64,000 nucleotides of DNA from Puffinus mauretanicus (Eukaryota > Chordata > Aves > Procellariiformes > Procellariidae). The notes under the pieces were generated by a model, which worked only from the letters and a program-made list of their open reading frames with translations, had not been told where the DNA came from and made no database searches. Location: positions 682,001 to 746,000 of the forward strand of contig JAJKFH010003075.1 in NCBI GenBank assembly GCA_023333565.1, written 5' to 3'. Within the stretch, counting starts at the first letter, position 1. Every line of letters begins with the position of its first letter. This document shows positions 12,091-24,861 of the stretch, piece by piece. Both the position numbers and the translations under genes were made by a program.

Positions 12091-15000
12091 AAAGCAGATG
12101 GAGGATATGAGGTCCCATCTTTCATACACCAAACTGACTCCTCTATTTAGGTGTTTACCTCCCCTCATGACTCTAGATATTGGAGTGGAACAAATCCTTG
12201 AGCCACTGCAATCTTCAGTACTGAAGTGGTTTTCACCCTTACTTTTTTTTAATTCATTGTTATCCAGTTTGTGTCCTCCCACACTCTCTTTCTGGATAAC
12301 TTCTAAAATCAGGACAGGAATCTCATCACATAGTTTCTCCTTCCTGAGAAGGTATTGCCTGGAGCAAAACCAGAAACCTCTGATTGAGGGAAAAAACAGG
12401 TTAACAGGGAAAGTGGATGCATAATGCTGGAGTGGAAGTTTTCAGCTCAATTTAGCATTCCCTCCAGGGTTTACAGAGACGAGTCGTTTGAGATCTCTGG
12501 CACCCACATGAGTTATACAGTTTATTCTTTATGTGTGGAAATGAAGTATGACACAATATTCTACAACGGAGTATTTAAATAATGCAGAACTAAGTGTGCA
12601 ACTACCTATGTTTAATTATATATGTTGTTGCACAGAGAAAAAGTCAGTAGCTGAGTTAAGGTTGCTACACTGCATATTCCACCACAGCAAAACAGAAAAA
12701 GCAATTAAATTGTTCAGCAGCCTACTCCGCCCATCAGCTCTTCCCAGCTTCGGCTACCTGCCTTCCACCACCCAAAGCCCACATATTTCTATCTTTTCCC
12801 TGAGCAGTCAGTCCTAACAGTGTCCATCAGTTATAGGTGCCCTACAGGGTGAATGTCGCTGCAGTGAGGTTATTTCCTTGGATGACATGAAGCTCAGTTG
12901 CGCCTCCAGCTTTGAAGGGAAAGTGAGGTAGAGCAACCACTCAGAATGATGCAAGGTAAGCTTGTAACATGCAGGGAAGCATAAGTGTTTGGGAAGATAG
13001 AGGAAGAAGTGAGGAACTGTAATGCTGCTATTAGTTCTTAGTAAAGAGCATGCCACTTAAGTCTGCATACATGTGTGAGTTGATGAACCGGATTTCCGGG
13101 AGCTGTAAGTTTGCACCTTGTTTCTTAAGGGTGGAAGCAGTAGACTGGGAGACCGCAGCATGTTGCAGTGTCCTTAAGACATCAATGCCATGCTCGAAGA
13201 CATTGAGATCCTTGCTCTAATACGAGAGAAAATGAGGACAATCCCAGGGGCGACACACTAAGAAGCAAGGTTGTTCTCTGCTAACATGAGGGCAGGACAG
13301 TGATGGGCTAGTCCCCAGTTAGCAGAAGGCCCTGCTTCACTCTGTGATGGCTGGGCCTGAGCCAAACAAGTATTCAGGGTACTAGAGCTGGCTCAATTTC
13401 TGGCATGCTCAGCCTTTGAGGAAGTGAGTGAATTGCAGCTATAGAAAAGAATCAGTTCCCAAATCTCTTGTTGTTCATTTTTGCTTGGCTGGTGAGTTGT
13501 GAAAGGGCCCTTGGCACAACTTGTCACAGCACATCCCCCCATGGTTTTCCTTGTGTGCCCGTTGCCACGCTACATATCTGAGCCTGGAGACAATGGTGAA
13601 AAGTGCTCACTCCCCACAACTACATTGTGCCTCAACAGGCATTTAAACACGGGAGAAATTCAGTTCCTTAAACCCAGACTTATTCTGCCATTTGATATGA
13701 TACCCGTGTTTATCTGAGATATTTCCTTAGGGCCAGCTGGCATGATAATGGACCTAACAGAGACCCACACGCTTCTGGAGCAGCAGTGGCCACCAGGTGG
13801 AATACCTTACAGCATCTCCCATGGCATGAACTGCCTACATTAGGCAAATTAATTGAGCACCTGATGTTCATCCCAGCAGAAAATCCAATATAGGCCTAAG
13901 AAGAGCTGAGGAAAGTTTCCTCTAACTGGTTGCAACTGTTTTGTGACTCTTGTTTATTTTGACTGAAGAAGTTCAACACATCCAAGCTGGAAAGATTAGG
14001 TATGGACATGGGTGATGTTTCTGTGAGTGATACGCATGGTGACTGAGTGTTATCCTTGCTTATAATGTCTCTAATAATCTTGGTCATGACTGAGGTTTTG
14101 TTCTTATCTGGTTATTTTGGTTGTCCCATTTGTATTTTGTTGCTAGAATTCCCTTACTGCTTGAATATCACCATCTGCAGGCATGGAGCAATCTTTGTCA
14201 GTCAAATTGTATGACTGCTCAGGAACTTACTCCTTAGACTTCCTGAAGGAGCTGAAATTAAATCAGACTTTTCTCAGGCAGAAATTTTGTAGAAAAAGTC
14301 AGAAGCTGTTGGTCTTCAATGCGAGAACAGAAATTTGGAAAAAAGTTTTATTATTAGAAATCAGTGAGAAGGAGGAAATTGTCATTTCTTTTAATTCAGT
14401 CTAAACCAAAGCCAACTATCAGACTGCTCTAAGAAATAAGTGGAAAATGTCAGGTTCTTACTGGACATGTGTTAATGCTGGCCCACCAACACCTGCTCGC
14501 CCACATGGGAAGAAGGGGCAACAGCTGGGGTGGGATTTGACTTTGGCTAGTTAAAATTTCCATAGGGCCTCATACAAGAGTGCAGTCTTATGGCAGCATG
14601 AAGTCCCCAGCCATAGCACATGGTTCTTCTGGGGATCTGGTAAACCAGGTCAGAAAAATTATTTTCTTGAAAACAATCTTTTATTTTTCCTGTTACTTTT
14701 TTCAGCCAGATCAGTTCCCTGTCCCAGTTCAAGCTGCAAATGTGCGCCCCCCCAGCAGAGAGAGATGTACAGATGCAAAGACAGGTAGCCCAAGTCAGGA
14801 TGCCTTAAATTGGCCAGGGGGGCTGCCAAATGCATGAGTAGGTGGCAAGAGTGAAATGCACAAAAGGCATGTGTTGGAATGACTTTGTAGGTCAAGAGAG
14901 AACCTCACTTTACAGAAATGTTAGTCCAGCACCTTTTACTAAAACATTCACTTAAAATATGTATTTGTCATGCTGGAATGTGTTAATGGCTGCAATCAAG

Positions 15001-16344
15001 TTGTCTTTCATCTGCAGGCAGTTGCTGACCTCATTAAAGCAAATGGGCTTGCTAGCCACATATCACTGGTGTTACATAGAAGAAAGGTTTCCTTATGAAG
15101 AAAGACAGATGAAGACAATGAAAGACTTCACCTAAGGAATTAGGCTTCAGGGGAAGCCAATCAACTTGAATCCATGCAGGCCAAAGCATTTTCTCATTGC
15201 AAATGTAAGGACCTGGGTGCTGAGCAGATGGTGGGAGTGCAAGTGGGAGGTAGGAGAAGCAGGGTGAGGTAGGCCTGGAAGGAAGTCAAGAGAGAGAGAA
15301 GGACCTTTGGCCAAAGCCCTTGCTGAGAGGCAGGCTTGAATTCTTGAATGGGGAAGTTGCTTTTTCTCACAATTTCTTTCAGAGAAACAAGAGTTTCTGT
15401 GTATACTTTGTAAATAAGCTGGATTATGTCAAAGAAACGTCTTCCTCATATGCTCAGTTTTTTATCCCAATTTCTGTAGGTGACTTAGCAAGGTCATCGG
15501 TATCGTTTAAGGCCAAGGTTCAAGAGGAAGTAAGACGAGGCATAGATGTGCAAAACAAGGGCTTTGGGTATTACAATATGCCCCTTTTTTTCCATTACAC
15601 AACTGCAAAGGCCTCTTACCATAATGATGGAATTTGACAAAGATTAGCTGATCATATGTTTTAATCAGTTTTGGCATTTTGAGAAAAAAAAAATAAAATC
15701 AGACAAGATACCCAAGGTTTAAAAAACAATCAGCCACTGCTCATGTGCAGTAAATATCTTCTACCAAAATGTCACAGGGATTTTTTGCAGAGGGATATAA
15801 TGTTCATATGCAGCAGGCAGGCTGACAGAGAAGAACTTTGCAATGATTAGAAACGGGCCCATGAGGTTTGATGTGAGCTGCATTGCCTCTGTAGGTTTTA
15901 TTAATCTGACGTCATCAGTTGTTGTAGGGAAAACACTAAACTCTGCAACATGATTTAGTGGCAGGTGAAAGAAGATGGATCACATTTTCATAGATTTTTG
16001 TTTTAAAAACATAAATGCCTCCATGCTGTCCAGGAACAGAAGTCACTCTCTTCCTGGTGTTTGATTGATTTCAGCAGAGCTGTACCCATAAAGCAGAGGA
16101 CTTTATCACACCCTTTAAGAGAAATAGATCCAAGAAACCAGAACGCCTGTACGCAACTTTCAGCCAGCCTGATTTCCCTGTTGAGCAGTCTGGGGTTGAG
16201 TTAGTGGAACAAGGACAGTTTGGATCCAAGCAATAGCTATTAGGAGAGCTCCAAACCAAAAAAACCCTGTAAACCAGAAAACAGCAGTAGCTCCTCCTGG
16301 TTTTAATTACATTGTGGGAGGATTGACCTCGCAGTGACTGGATA
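12091..16344. other. Unique non-coding sequence
   Basis: No gene or confident transposon is seen. Contains one CTCF-like motif at 13790-13800 (listed separately). Open frames of up to about 108 codons carry no recognisable domain. Short A or T runs occur at about 12243, 15590 and 15685. Confidence 0.6.
13790..13800 (+). promoter_or_regulatory. CTCF-like core motif (weak)
   Basis: CCACCAGGTGG matches the first eleven positions of the common CTCF core CCASYAGRKGGCRS. The following bases are AAT rather than CRS, so the match is partial. An 11-base match is expected by chance in a region of this size, and binding is unproven. Confidence 0.2.
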
Positions 16345-16510
16345 TTAGCATTGTTATTACTGTTGTTGTTTCTTGCACCAGTGTGGCTACTAGCGCTAGC
16401 CATGAGGCTGGTCCCGCTGTGCTAGGCTCTGTACAAACACAGGACAGGAGCTTACAATCAAAGGGTAAGAAAATGGACCACAGGTGGAACTAGACAGAGT
16501 TGGGGAAGGT
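16345..16510 (+). repeat. Old amniote interspersed repeat (family not assigned)
   Basis: The stretch contains TTGTTATTACTGTTGTTG, then TGTGCTAGGCTCTGTACAAA, then GAGCTTACAATCAAAGGG and ACCACAGGTGGAACTAGACA. I recognise this run of blocks (ATTATTACTGT, then CTAGGCGCTGTACAAACAC, then GAGCTTACAATCTAA, then ACAGGTGGA) from a repeat common in turtle and crocodilian DNA. I cannot assign a Repbase name from memory. The expected segment between the last two blocks is shortened here. The copy lies about 400 bases upstream of the CR1 relic and appears independent of it. Confidence 0.5.
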
Positions 16511-16889
16511 GTCAAAAGGGAATGGATCTCTATCGGTCAGAGAGGGATAGGAGAGTGCACAGCTCTGTTTCTGTACCCCGCCCTGCGCTGCACTACATGC
16601 TGGAAGGGAAAAGAGGCTCTGTAATTCATTGCAGCACCTTCTCTAGGAGCTGTAGCACTTGGCTCTGCACCACTCCTCGTAAATACAACTCCTCAATAAC
16701 CAGAGATGTTTCACGGTATTTTTGGGTTCTTGTTTCTTCATTATTTCATGAAATAATGTGCAATTTGTCTGTAACTAGATTGCAATCGTCTTCTACTAGC
16801 CCCGGCTTCAGAAACCAAAAGCTAAAAAGATCTTTTTTCAGCTGATGTCTGTTTGGAACATGGGGACTGGGAAAGACAGAGCAATACTC

Positions 16890-16928
16890 TGTGTGTGTGT
16901 GTGCATGCACACATGTATGTATGTGCAC
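16890..16928. repeat. (TG)n/(TGTA)n microsatellite with 16-bp palindrome
   Basis: Thirty-nine bases alternate strictly between pyrimidine and purine: (TG)7, then CATGCACACATG, then TATG units. A perfect 16-bp palindrome, TGTGTGCATGCACACA, lies at 16898-16913. This is a potential Z-DNA or cruciform tract and a likely length polymorphism. It sits immediately upstream of the CR1 relic. Confidence 0.9.
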
Positions 16929-16929
16929 T

Positions 16930-18760
16930 GCCAGTTAGCTGTGGCACTAAGAAACCGGAGAGTGGAATTAGAAAGACAGGTTGATGTGCTGGGGAAGATC
17001 AATGAATATGAGAGGTTCACTGATGACAGATGGCTGGTTTCATACTCCGAAGGAGTGACAGAGGAGGAGGAGAACCAGCTGTGAGCGAGTTGCAGGATGA
17101 GTGCATTGGAAGCACAGCCTTGTGCAGAAGCAGCCCTGTTCCAGCAGAAGCAGGAGGATATAAAGGGCAGCGGCTGGGTAACTGAGAAGAGGTAGTAAAG
17201 GAGGGAAGAAGTGTAATAAAAAGAGGGGAGCTTGTGCCAGCGCCCAGTACATTTCCCAGATTTTTAACAATTCAGAAGACAGGATCTCACAAAATGATGA
17301 AATGAGCGTGGGGAAATCTGCAGCAAAATTAGATCAGAGAAGTGTTGGTGGCAGAGTTGATGTTGCAGATAGTTGCTGCTGTTCAGAACACCAAATCCTC
17401 GCACAAACGCACAAAAGTCAAACGCTTCCAGGAGAAGGGGCAGGGGATTTTTAGTCAGTGGGCTATGGCAAATAAAATAGCTTTAAAAAGAGTCTAGCAT
17501 AATGGATGGTGATTTTTATAAATGATGTAGAGGGGAGACATGCAGGTATTGTAAAAAGAAAGCCTTACACCTCTTAGCTAGCCAGTGGAAGAAGCAAGCA
17601 GCATAATGGTGTTTTCTAGTATGTAAGTGGTTCATTTTACCACAGATAAATGAATAGATCGGGGCGGGGCGGGGGGGAGACACATGCGAGAGGTTTGGGG
17701 AATTATAAACAACAAAACAGAGAAAGCAAAATGGCAAAGGAGAGATGGCCTGTATTATTCCCAACCCTATGGGAGCAAACAGATTGTCCACTAATAAGGA
17801 AATGATCTAGCCATTTTTTTAGATTAGTGGTGTGGGAGGAGAAGAATTTAAAGGAGGGAATGCATGGATCTCTCAGTAATGTATCCGTTGGTTGTCGTTG
17901 TAGGAGATAATGAGAATGTAAAGCAAAGGTGGGAGGAGAAAATATCTTCTATACAAATGCTGTGAGCATATTAATAAGGTCACCAATTGGAAACATACAT
18001 TTCCAAGGCTAAGCGTGATATGCCTGGAATGTGTGAGCTAGAAGGGACTGAAAACGGAGTAGGGAAATACGAAGTTTATTAAAGGGGACAGGCTGTGTTC
18101 TTCAGTCACAGCAGAGACAGCAGTGTATATCCATGTCCAGAGCAGGAAACACTACAAATGTTTTGCCTGTCGGAGCAGAGGCTGTTTGGGCAGAAGCTGA
18201 GGAAGGACAATGAATGCAGTCACGTTATTCCTGGATGTTGCTACAGACCCCCAGGGCAGGCAAAGTAAGTAGGTTGGGAAATGTTTTTACAGATAAGAGA
18301 AGTCTGTAAAACAGCTAGAACATTGATCACGAGGGATTTTAATTACTCAGCTATTGATTGGGACAGCCACGACGCAGAAGTGAAGCAGAGGAATGGGTTT
18401 CCAGAAATAATGCAAGATTGCCATCTCACCCGGCTAGCTGAACAGCCAAGCTTGCATAGTCTGAGGCTATTCAAGACCTAATTCTAGGACAAGTGCCAAG
18501 TCTGATCAATTAAGTTGAAGTCGGGGAGTAGTTAGGATCCAGTGACACCATCTATCATTAGAAAGAAAATGCTCAAGAGGAGGCAACACAAACACTCCTG
18601 ACACAAGAAGAAAGGAGTTAAGCAAATGAAAGTTGTCCTAATGAAATTGGACTGGAATATTGTAATGTCTTGGAAATGTGATAGGGGATATTTCTTGAAA
18701 GAAGCCGTAAAGAAGGAAGGGAAGGGAATGGAGCAGTAATTGAAATTCATCCTAGTTCAG
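16930..18760 (+). pseudogene. CR1/L3-like LINE relic, ORF1 end to endonuclease region
   Basis: This is a degenerate non-LTR retrotransposon on the plus strand. At 18224-18265 it encodes VIPGCCYRPPGQAK, matching the conserved YRPP block of CR1 endonucleases. At 18323-18361 it encodes LITRDFNYSAIDW, matching the conserved GDFN block with G replaced by R. The 32-codon spacing between the YRPP cysteine (18239) and the D of DFN (18335) equals the spacing I know for the family, although a stop codon (18266) now lies between them. Upstream, 16943-17083 stays open with a coiled, charged peptide (VELERQVDVLGKINEYERF) that looks like the end of CR1 ORF1, and the text at 17960-18060 resembles the start of ORF2. 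Downstream, 18500-18760 resembles the linker after the endonuclease. Multiple stops and frameshifts make it non-functional. It keeps 5' parts that most CR1 copies lose through 5' truncation. Ends are approximate. Confidence 0.7.
17661..17677 (+). other. G-quadruplex-capable GC box
   Basis: GGGGCGGGGCGGGGGGG contains at least four runs of three or more G with loops of one or two bases. That satisfies the usual G-quadruplex rule, and it also contains the Sp1 GC-box core GGGGCGGGG. It stands alone in AT-rich sequence inside the CR1 relic. Function is unproven. Confidence 0.6.
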
Positions 18761-21139
18761 CATAGAGAGGGAATACAGCGGCAGAGGCTAATAGCTGCAA
18801 TGATCCTTGGCTAATGGAGAGTTCAGTGGGGGTCATGAACACCTGCATATTTTAGAGCAGCTCTGACACTGCTCTAAATTATGTGGCTGTCTCTGGGTGT
18901 CCCTGGCAGCTATAATAATACCTTTACACCTTGGCCCTCTCAGGTATATCAATTGATGCTCCAGAGCTTCTGAAACGTAGCCTTCTATTTCTCATGGCAT
19001 GAGTAGTCTGAAGAAATAAGTGTCTCTGTGGCAAAAGTAGAAACACAAAAGAGAATGAGGATGAAAGAGCATTTAATTGGGTTAGGAAACAACAGCAATA
19101 AGAAAGAGATGAGTTGTTCCTTCTCTTTTAGCAGCAGTAGATGAGGAAAAAAAAGCCTTACTTGATAAGTAATAAAACCCACTGAATCTCACAGGTGATA
19201 TGACAAGGCCCTAGCATGGAAAATGTTAAACTTTTTGTCAGTTAAAGGAAATTATTTGGCAGTACCTGTGTGTTCCCAACACAGACTAGCCCATGAAACC
19301 TTCTAGGGGAGTGTGGAAATTAGTATGTATAACCACAACGTGAAAAATTCAGTGGTAACTACAATATGAGCACATGACCTGGTGTGCACTTTCTAGAGGA
19401 TGAGCTGACAGGTATGAAGTATATCACTGACTTCAGATTAGAGCAAGAAAAGCAAGCAGGAAAGCAGACCAGGACATGGCATTGTCCAGAAAATTCTCAA
19501 TGTGAGAATTGCAGGCATGCAACAGAGAAGGGCAGATAACGTTGGTGGACTGCAGCAGCTTGGAAAAGGCAGCCACTGGCCCAGGCAGGTGACCATACCT
19601 ATAGGTGGTGGAATGAGCTTATCTACCTTTCCTTCTCAAACTGTTTAATTTCATAGAGTTGATTGAGTGGTCAGTGGAGCGGTTCTTCCTCAGCTACAGG
19701 GTGTGCAGGGTAGACCTCTTCATCTTGTTCACTCCCTCTGGCTCCACTTATAGCAGATGGAGAGCAATAGTCATACTTAGCATTAAATAACGTGCGCTAA
19801 AAATTCCTGCTTCTCTCCAGCAGCCATAAGGCAGTATGGATGATGAGCTCAGATGTAGAAACCTGTACTGAAGACATCTATAAGGGGCCAGATGAAGCTT
19901 ACACTCAGCCTGCAATATCAGGGCAACTGTTTAGGTTGTAGGTTGCCAAGTCCCTGATTATACTAGGCAAAGCAGGGACTCAGACTGGTGTCTCTTACCT
20001 CCTTCATTACTGCCATATCCACTGGGCTTCTGCTGTCTGGGATAGGGCTGTTCCCTTGCACTCTGTTTCAGTACCTATCAATAAAGGGTGTCACTGTTGA
20101 TGAAAGATATTGCTCTGACTAGATCATTCAATTGAATTGTTCCCAGTGAATTCTAGTAATTTGCTTGCAAATTTTTCCCCTTTTGTTGCTCATTGATCAA
20201 TACGAAGGAAGATCTAGCAAAAGAGAGGGTGTCCTAAGACATACATATATATGAACATACAATATAAAATTATCCATGATCCACATGATCAAGTATTGCC
20301 AAGAGTGTGCAGTAGTTCTTGAAAATGTATCAGTAGCTGATGGTGTATCTTGGTCTACACAGAGAAAACCCTACTTACATTAGTGGTTCCTAATGCAGCT
20401 GTACTTACAACCAAGTCAAAGACTGTTTCCCAAATTCACAAGATATCAGAATAAGAGAATTAGAAAATACAGTATGGAAGGTTTGTTCACATATAAGCAG
20501 TATTAGCCTGAGCAACTGCCCTTTTCTGTGGGTATTGAAAGACACATCAGTGTATAATGTTGTCAGAGGAGTTATATTTAGGATACTCCCTCATGCTTTG
20601 GAATACGCGTTTAGTTCTCATTAGCCTTCAGCAGCATGGGTGGTTACAAAGACTAGCATCTGCAAATTTGGCGTGAATACTGTGAAAATAGCCTTTCTTC
20701 TGATGTATTAGGCACTCTAGTTCTAATACACCAACAGATCCTGCGTCTGACTATCAGGAGGTAGCTCACCCGTGTATTTCCATGTGTCTCTATCTCTACT
20801 TGTGTGCCAAATTCTACCTACTCTTTCCACTTGTATGAAGAGATGGGGAGGTAGGGAAGGAACAACAATGAGGAGATGTAATACAGAGACCAAACCCCAA
20901 AGTAAAAAAAAAAAAAAAGCTAGACTGTAAAACCTAGAAACAGAGCTAATTGTATTAGACCTAGAAAATTTTCCTGAGGCAGTACCCACAGAATATAGGA
21001 GCCTGGCAGACAGTGTTCAGCATGGAAACCCATATTTGTGTATCTTCATTTTTTATTTTAATTTCTTTTGTTCCTCACAAGCTAATTTTCTGTGGGTTGA
21101 GGACTATAAGCCCATGGTCAGCTTGAGTTCAGATGAAAA
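18761..21139. other. Unique or unclassified non-coding sequence
   Basis: No gene is seen. The interval separates the CR1 endonuclease relic from a doubtful CR1 piece at 21.1 kb. It may include CR1 sequence that has decayed beyond recognition, or unrelated insertions. A 15-base A run lies at 20904-20918. No structural RNA or domain is seen. Confidence 0.5.
20904..20918. repeat. A15 homopolymer
   Basis: Fifteen consecutive A. The upstream sequence is not recognisably a retroposed transcript. Confidence 0.9.
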
Positions 21140-21520
21140 TTAACATTGATAGAGTATTTTAGAGGGAAGCAAAGATGGAGAGGTTGGTGATTTAGCTCCA
21201 AAAGGGAAACAAGTGAAGAAGATCATTTTTCCTCTGAGACCAATGATTAATGAACAAATATATAACAAATATGTAAGAAGTGCTGCATATGAGATATTAA
21301 AAAGAGGTTCTGAGCATGACTGCAAAATGAGACAGTAAAACAATGACAAGGCAAGAACAGGTAAAAAATGCAGTAAGATTGCAGAGGAGGTTAACATAAA
21401 TGATAAGAAAGTATTCAAGTATGTAAGGAACAGGGGGTCAGTGAAGGAGATGTGGTGAACATGATTTATTTACAGCATAGGTAGACATAACCAGAAACGG
21501 TAATGGATTCACTGCCTCGG
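21140..21520 (+). pseudogene. Possible CR1 ORF2 inter-domain fragment
   Basis: The plus strand encodes INDKKVFKYVRNRGSVKEMW at about 21390-21450, followed by an ATGGATTCACTGCCTCGGTG-like block. The order resembles the CR1 region between endonuclease and reverse transcriptase ('NxKxFxKYVxxKR' followed by 'LNEFFASVF'). Similarity is weak and reading frames are broken. It has the same orientation as the relic at 16.9-18.8 kb and could be the continuation of that element after a 2.4-kb insertion, or a separate copy. Confidence 0.35.
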
Positions 21521-24500
21521 TGTGCTTGCATAAAAGGATGGGGAACAGATATAGAGGCAAAAAATAATTTCCTGGAATTGCGATGCTAGGGAGAGGGGGG
21601 AGAAAAAGAAATAGTAAAGAAAATGGGAAAGCTCCCACCAGCTTGCCCCATGTCAGAACACATTTTTCAAAAAGTATCTGATTTATAATTAGGAGTGAAG
21701 TAAGACATGTCTTTCCTGTAAAGGTGAGTAATGCAGATTTGGCAATTTACTATATAAACTGTTTTGGTGGAAGCAAGAAATGGGAAATGCGGTCAAATAG
21801 GGATGAAGTGGTGACAGAGAGGAAATGTGCATTTTTAGGCTAAACTAAATGAGGGTGGTGCTTAAGAGTTGTACACAACCCCAGTAATAAACTCACCAGG
21901 AAGTGAAAACAAAACAAAAAGATAAAAGAAGAAAACTTGCGTGGACCAACAGAGCAAGGCAGAACGTAAAGGCCTCCAGTAGAGTAGGGTGCACGGAGAG
22001 AGCAGCGGCTGTGTCAGCCACAGCAGCTCTGTTTCATTTTCGTTCTGTTTGAAACTCTGTAGTGCTCTCCAACAGCCGGCGCCCATGGGCTGAGCAAGGG
22101 CCAGCCAACAGGACCAGGGATCACCCACCCTGTCCTGCCTCCTGGGGCCTCCACCTTGGCTCTTACCACTCCACGGTGGGGAAACGCTACAGGGAAACGC
22201 CGGGGAGAGGCTTGCCTGCGGGCACTGAAGCAGGACATGCCACCATCCTCCCAGCTGCCTGGGGAGGTGTTCCACCTGGGCGTGAAGAGATAATGGAGGC
22301 AACACGCTTTGGACATGATGATGATCTCTTCAAGGAATAAGAGCTGTTGCGTACTAATTACTTGGATCAGGGTGTGGGCTTTTCCATCAGAGAAGCCAGT
22401 GCCAGATCTCCCCAGGCATATGTTTCTCTGAGGAGGGCGAAGGAAGACTTGAGGAAACAGGTTCAGGCCAGAACAAATGAGAGACTAGATGAAGTGCTTC
22501 AGAGCAGGCAAAGTGTAATGGTCATGGTGCTTTTACCCTCTGATTCAGAAGCAAGGGTCACATCAAAATTGCAATCTTATTTACGAGGATGAGGCTTTGG
22601 CTTTTTTGCTAAATCTATTCTCTTCGTTATTGGCTCATTCCACCCATTTTTCTCTTTCACACACGAGTTGTTTCCTGACTGACTTGTTGACTGTCTGTTT
22701 TCTGGGGGCAAAGGCTGTCTCCTTTGTCACTCAGCCCTACAGTGTCACACAGGCCCTGATCCGTAAATTTTTAGATGCCATCATCACCTAAGTATTAATC
22801 ACAAAAGAAGCAGCTAAGCCTGAGCTTCTGCCCTGGATCTGCACAACTGCAGTATAGGCAGACCGTATTCAAAAATACAATCCCCATCAGACGGTAGGTG
22901 TGTCGTGTGCTGGCGGGGCGAGAGGTGTGAGCGTGCAGGTCTGATGATGGTGGGGAAGGTGGCAGGGCACGCCAGGAAACAGGACTCAACCGGCCTCGCA
23001 GGCACCAGTCCAGAGTCTGTTTGCTGAAAGATTTGGGGCGAGAGGTGTTTTAAGAAATAATCTGAAGTCCAAGGGTTCTTCTTATGCAAACCCTCAGCAG
23101 CTGGCAGCATGGAGGAAATGACTAATGTGGTGTTTGTTGTTTCCCGTGCGGCACTGGTGTGTGCGAAGCCTGCGGGAGGGGGAGAGGGGGATTTTCTCAA
23201 ACTGTGTCTGCAAACAGACCCTGCTGATTGCTTTCCTTTCACTGCTAGAGGCTTGGAGGGGAAAAAAAAGGGCTCATCATGGTCAGCTTCACTTCACATG
23301 AGGAGAGAGACGCATTTCCCTGGGGAAACGACCAAGGCAGTAACTGGAGGGAGGAATCTAACGTAAGATGTGTGATGACTAATGCTCCAGGTGCTCACCA
23401 CCTTTCCTGCGGGGTTGATAAAGAGGTACAAACTCCTTCGGGTTCGGAGCCGTGCCTCACCTGCTGCGGTCGCCACCAGTCACACAGGGGGAATGCACAC
23501 CTTGTTCAAGCTGGGAGTCCTGAAGTTATACCAAGTCAAAACTCTCCCTCGCTTCTTAACTTCCAGTCCCTCTGTAGAGCTGGAACCACACTCACCATTT
23601 TACCTCCCACATGTCTCCGTAGGAGGTTACTACCACTAATCCTACAGGGAGAGGAGATGAAGAAATGAGGGAGATGGAAGGAGACTCCTCTCTTGCTTCC
23701 TGGGCAGCGGCGTTGCCCTCAGGACAGGGGCAGGGTCCAGGTGCAGAGTGAAAGAGATATTTATGATGAAAGTGTGGCACGACCAAAATAGTAAAACCGT
23801 AGCTGAGCTGGGAATGGGAAGGGAGTAGCGGGAGCTGGAACAAGGGCTTGACAGAGGCACACGGAGACTTGCCTTTGACTTCCAAGAGCCTGCACAGGGC
23901 TCAAAAACCAAGTTTTTATTAGACGTTTCTAAGGAAAGCAGAGAGAGATACCACAAGGTTGCCTGAGAACTGTACCAAATGCAATGATAAGAAGAAATGA
24001 ACACTGGACTTCGTTGTTATTAGAAAAAAGAACAACCAGCTTTATGCCATTCAAGGAACAACAGAACACAAAGGAAAGGGAAATCCTGATAAATACATCA
24101 GGGTCCCTATGGCAACATACCAGTTTTACTAAGTCAACCCTTGCTGTGAGCGGGTGTCCACTCAAGCGGAGTCCTTGTGAACAAACAGAGAGAGAAGCTG
24201 GAATGCTCTCAGACAAGCAGAGGTCAGATGTTTCTGTTGATGGGAATATTTTCTACTCCACATTTGGGGCAGTTGTTTGCTGTTGTTGTTGCTGCAAGTC
24301 CAACGAAAGTTAAAAAAAATGGAAGTTGACGGTTTCTGTCACAGAGGCCACCTGGTCTTGAATGAGGCACCAAACCAAAGCAAACCAAACTTTTGGTTTG
24401 TTTATGCTATTGTTGTTCCCGCTCCTATTGTTACTGTGAAATTATTTTCAAATGAATGCCAAAGGGCTTTTGTTGTTGTTGTTGTTTTTAACCCTAAACA

Positions 24501-24861
24501 CTTCCAGGATTATTTTGTTCTGAAAAGCCATAAGCCCCACTAATTGAACTGTTCTGCAAAACCTATAGTTCAAAGAGCTTTCAGGAAAATAAAAGGATAT
24601 CCAAGTAATTTAAGAATATGCCAGAGAAGAGTGCTATACTACCTGCTTTCAGAGAGGGCATGGAAGGAAAATGTATTTAGCAAGAACTGGTGGATTATTA
24701 AGTGGTTTTATCTCCACTTGACATCTCTCTGTAAATAAGTCAAGGTTTGTTGCAACCTTGTGCAAGTGCTGGCAAAATTTAAAGCCTTAAACGGTGAACT
24801 GCTTTGAAGAAAGCTTATCTTCCTAATGGAAACAAATTGTGCCCATTATTTATATATGTAG
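21521..24861. other. Unique non-coding sequence
   Basis: No gene or confident transposon is seen. The section 22.0-23.6 kb is richer in GC and gives several overlapping open frames on both strands (up to 147 codons) with no recognisable domain. Short TTG triplet runs occur at about 24282 and 24472. Confidence 0.55.
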
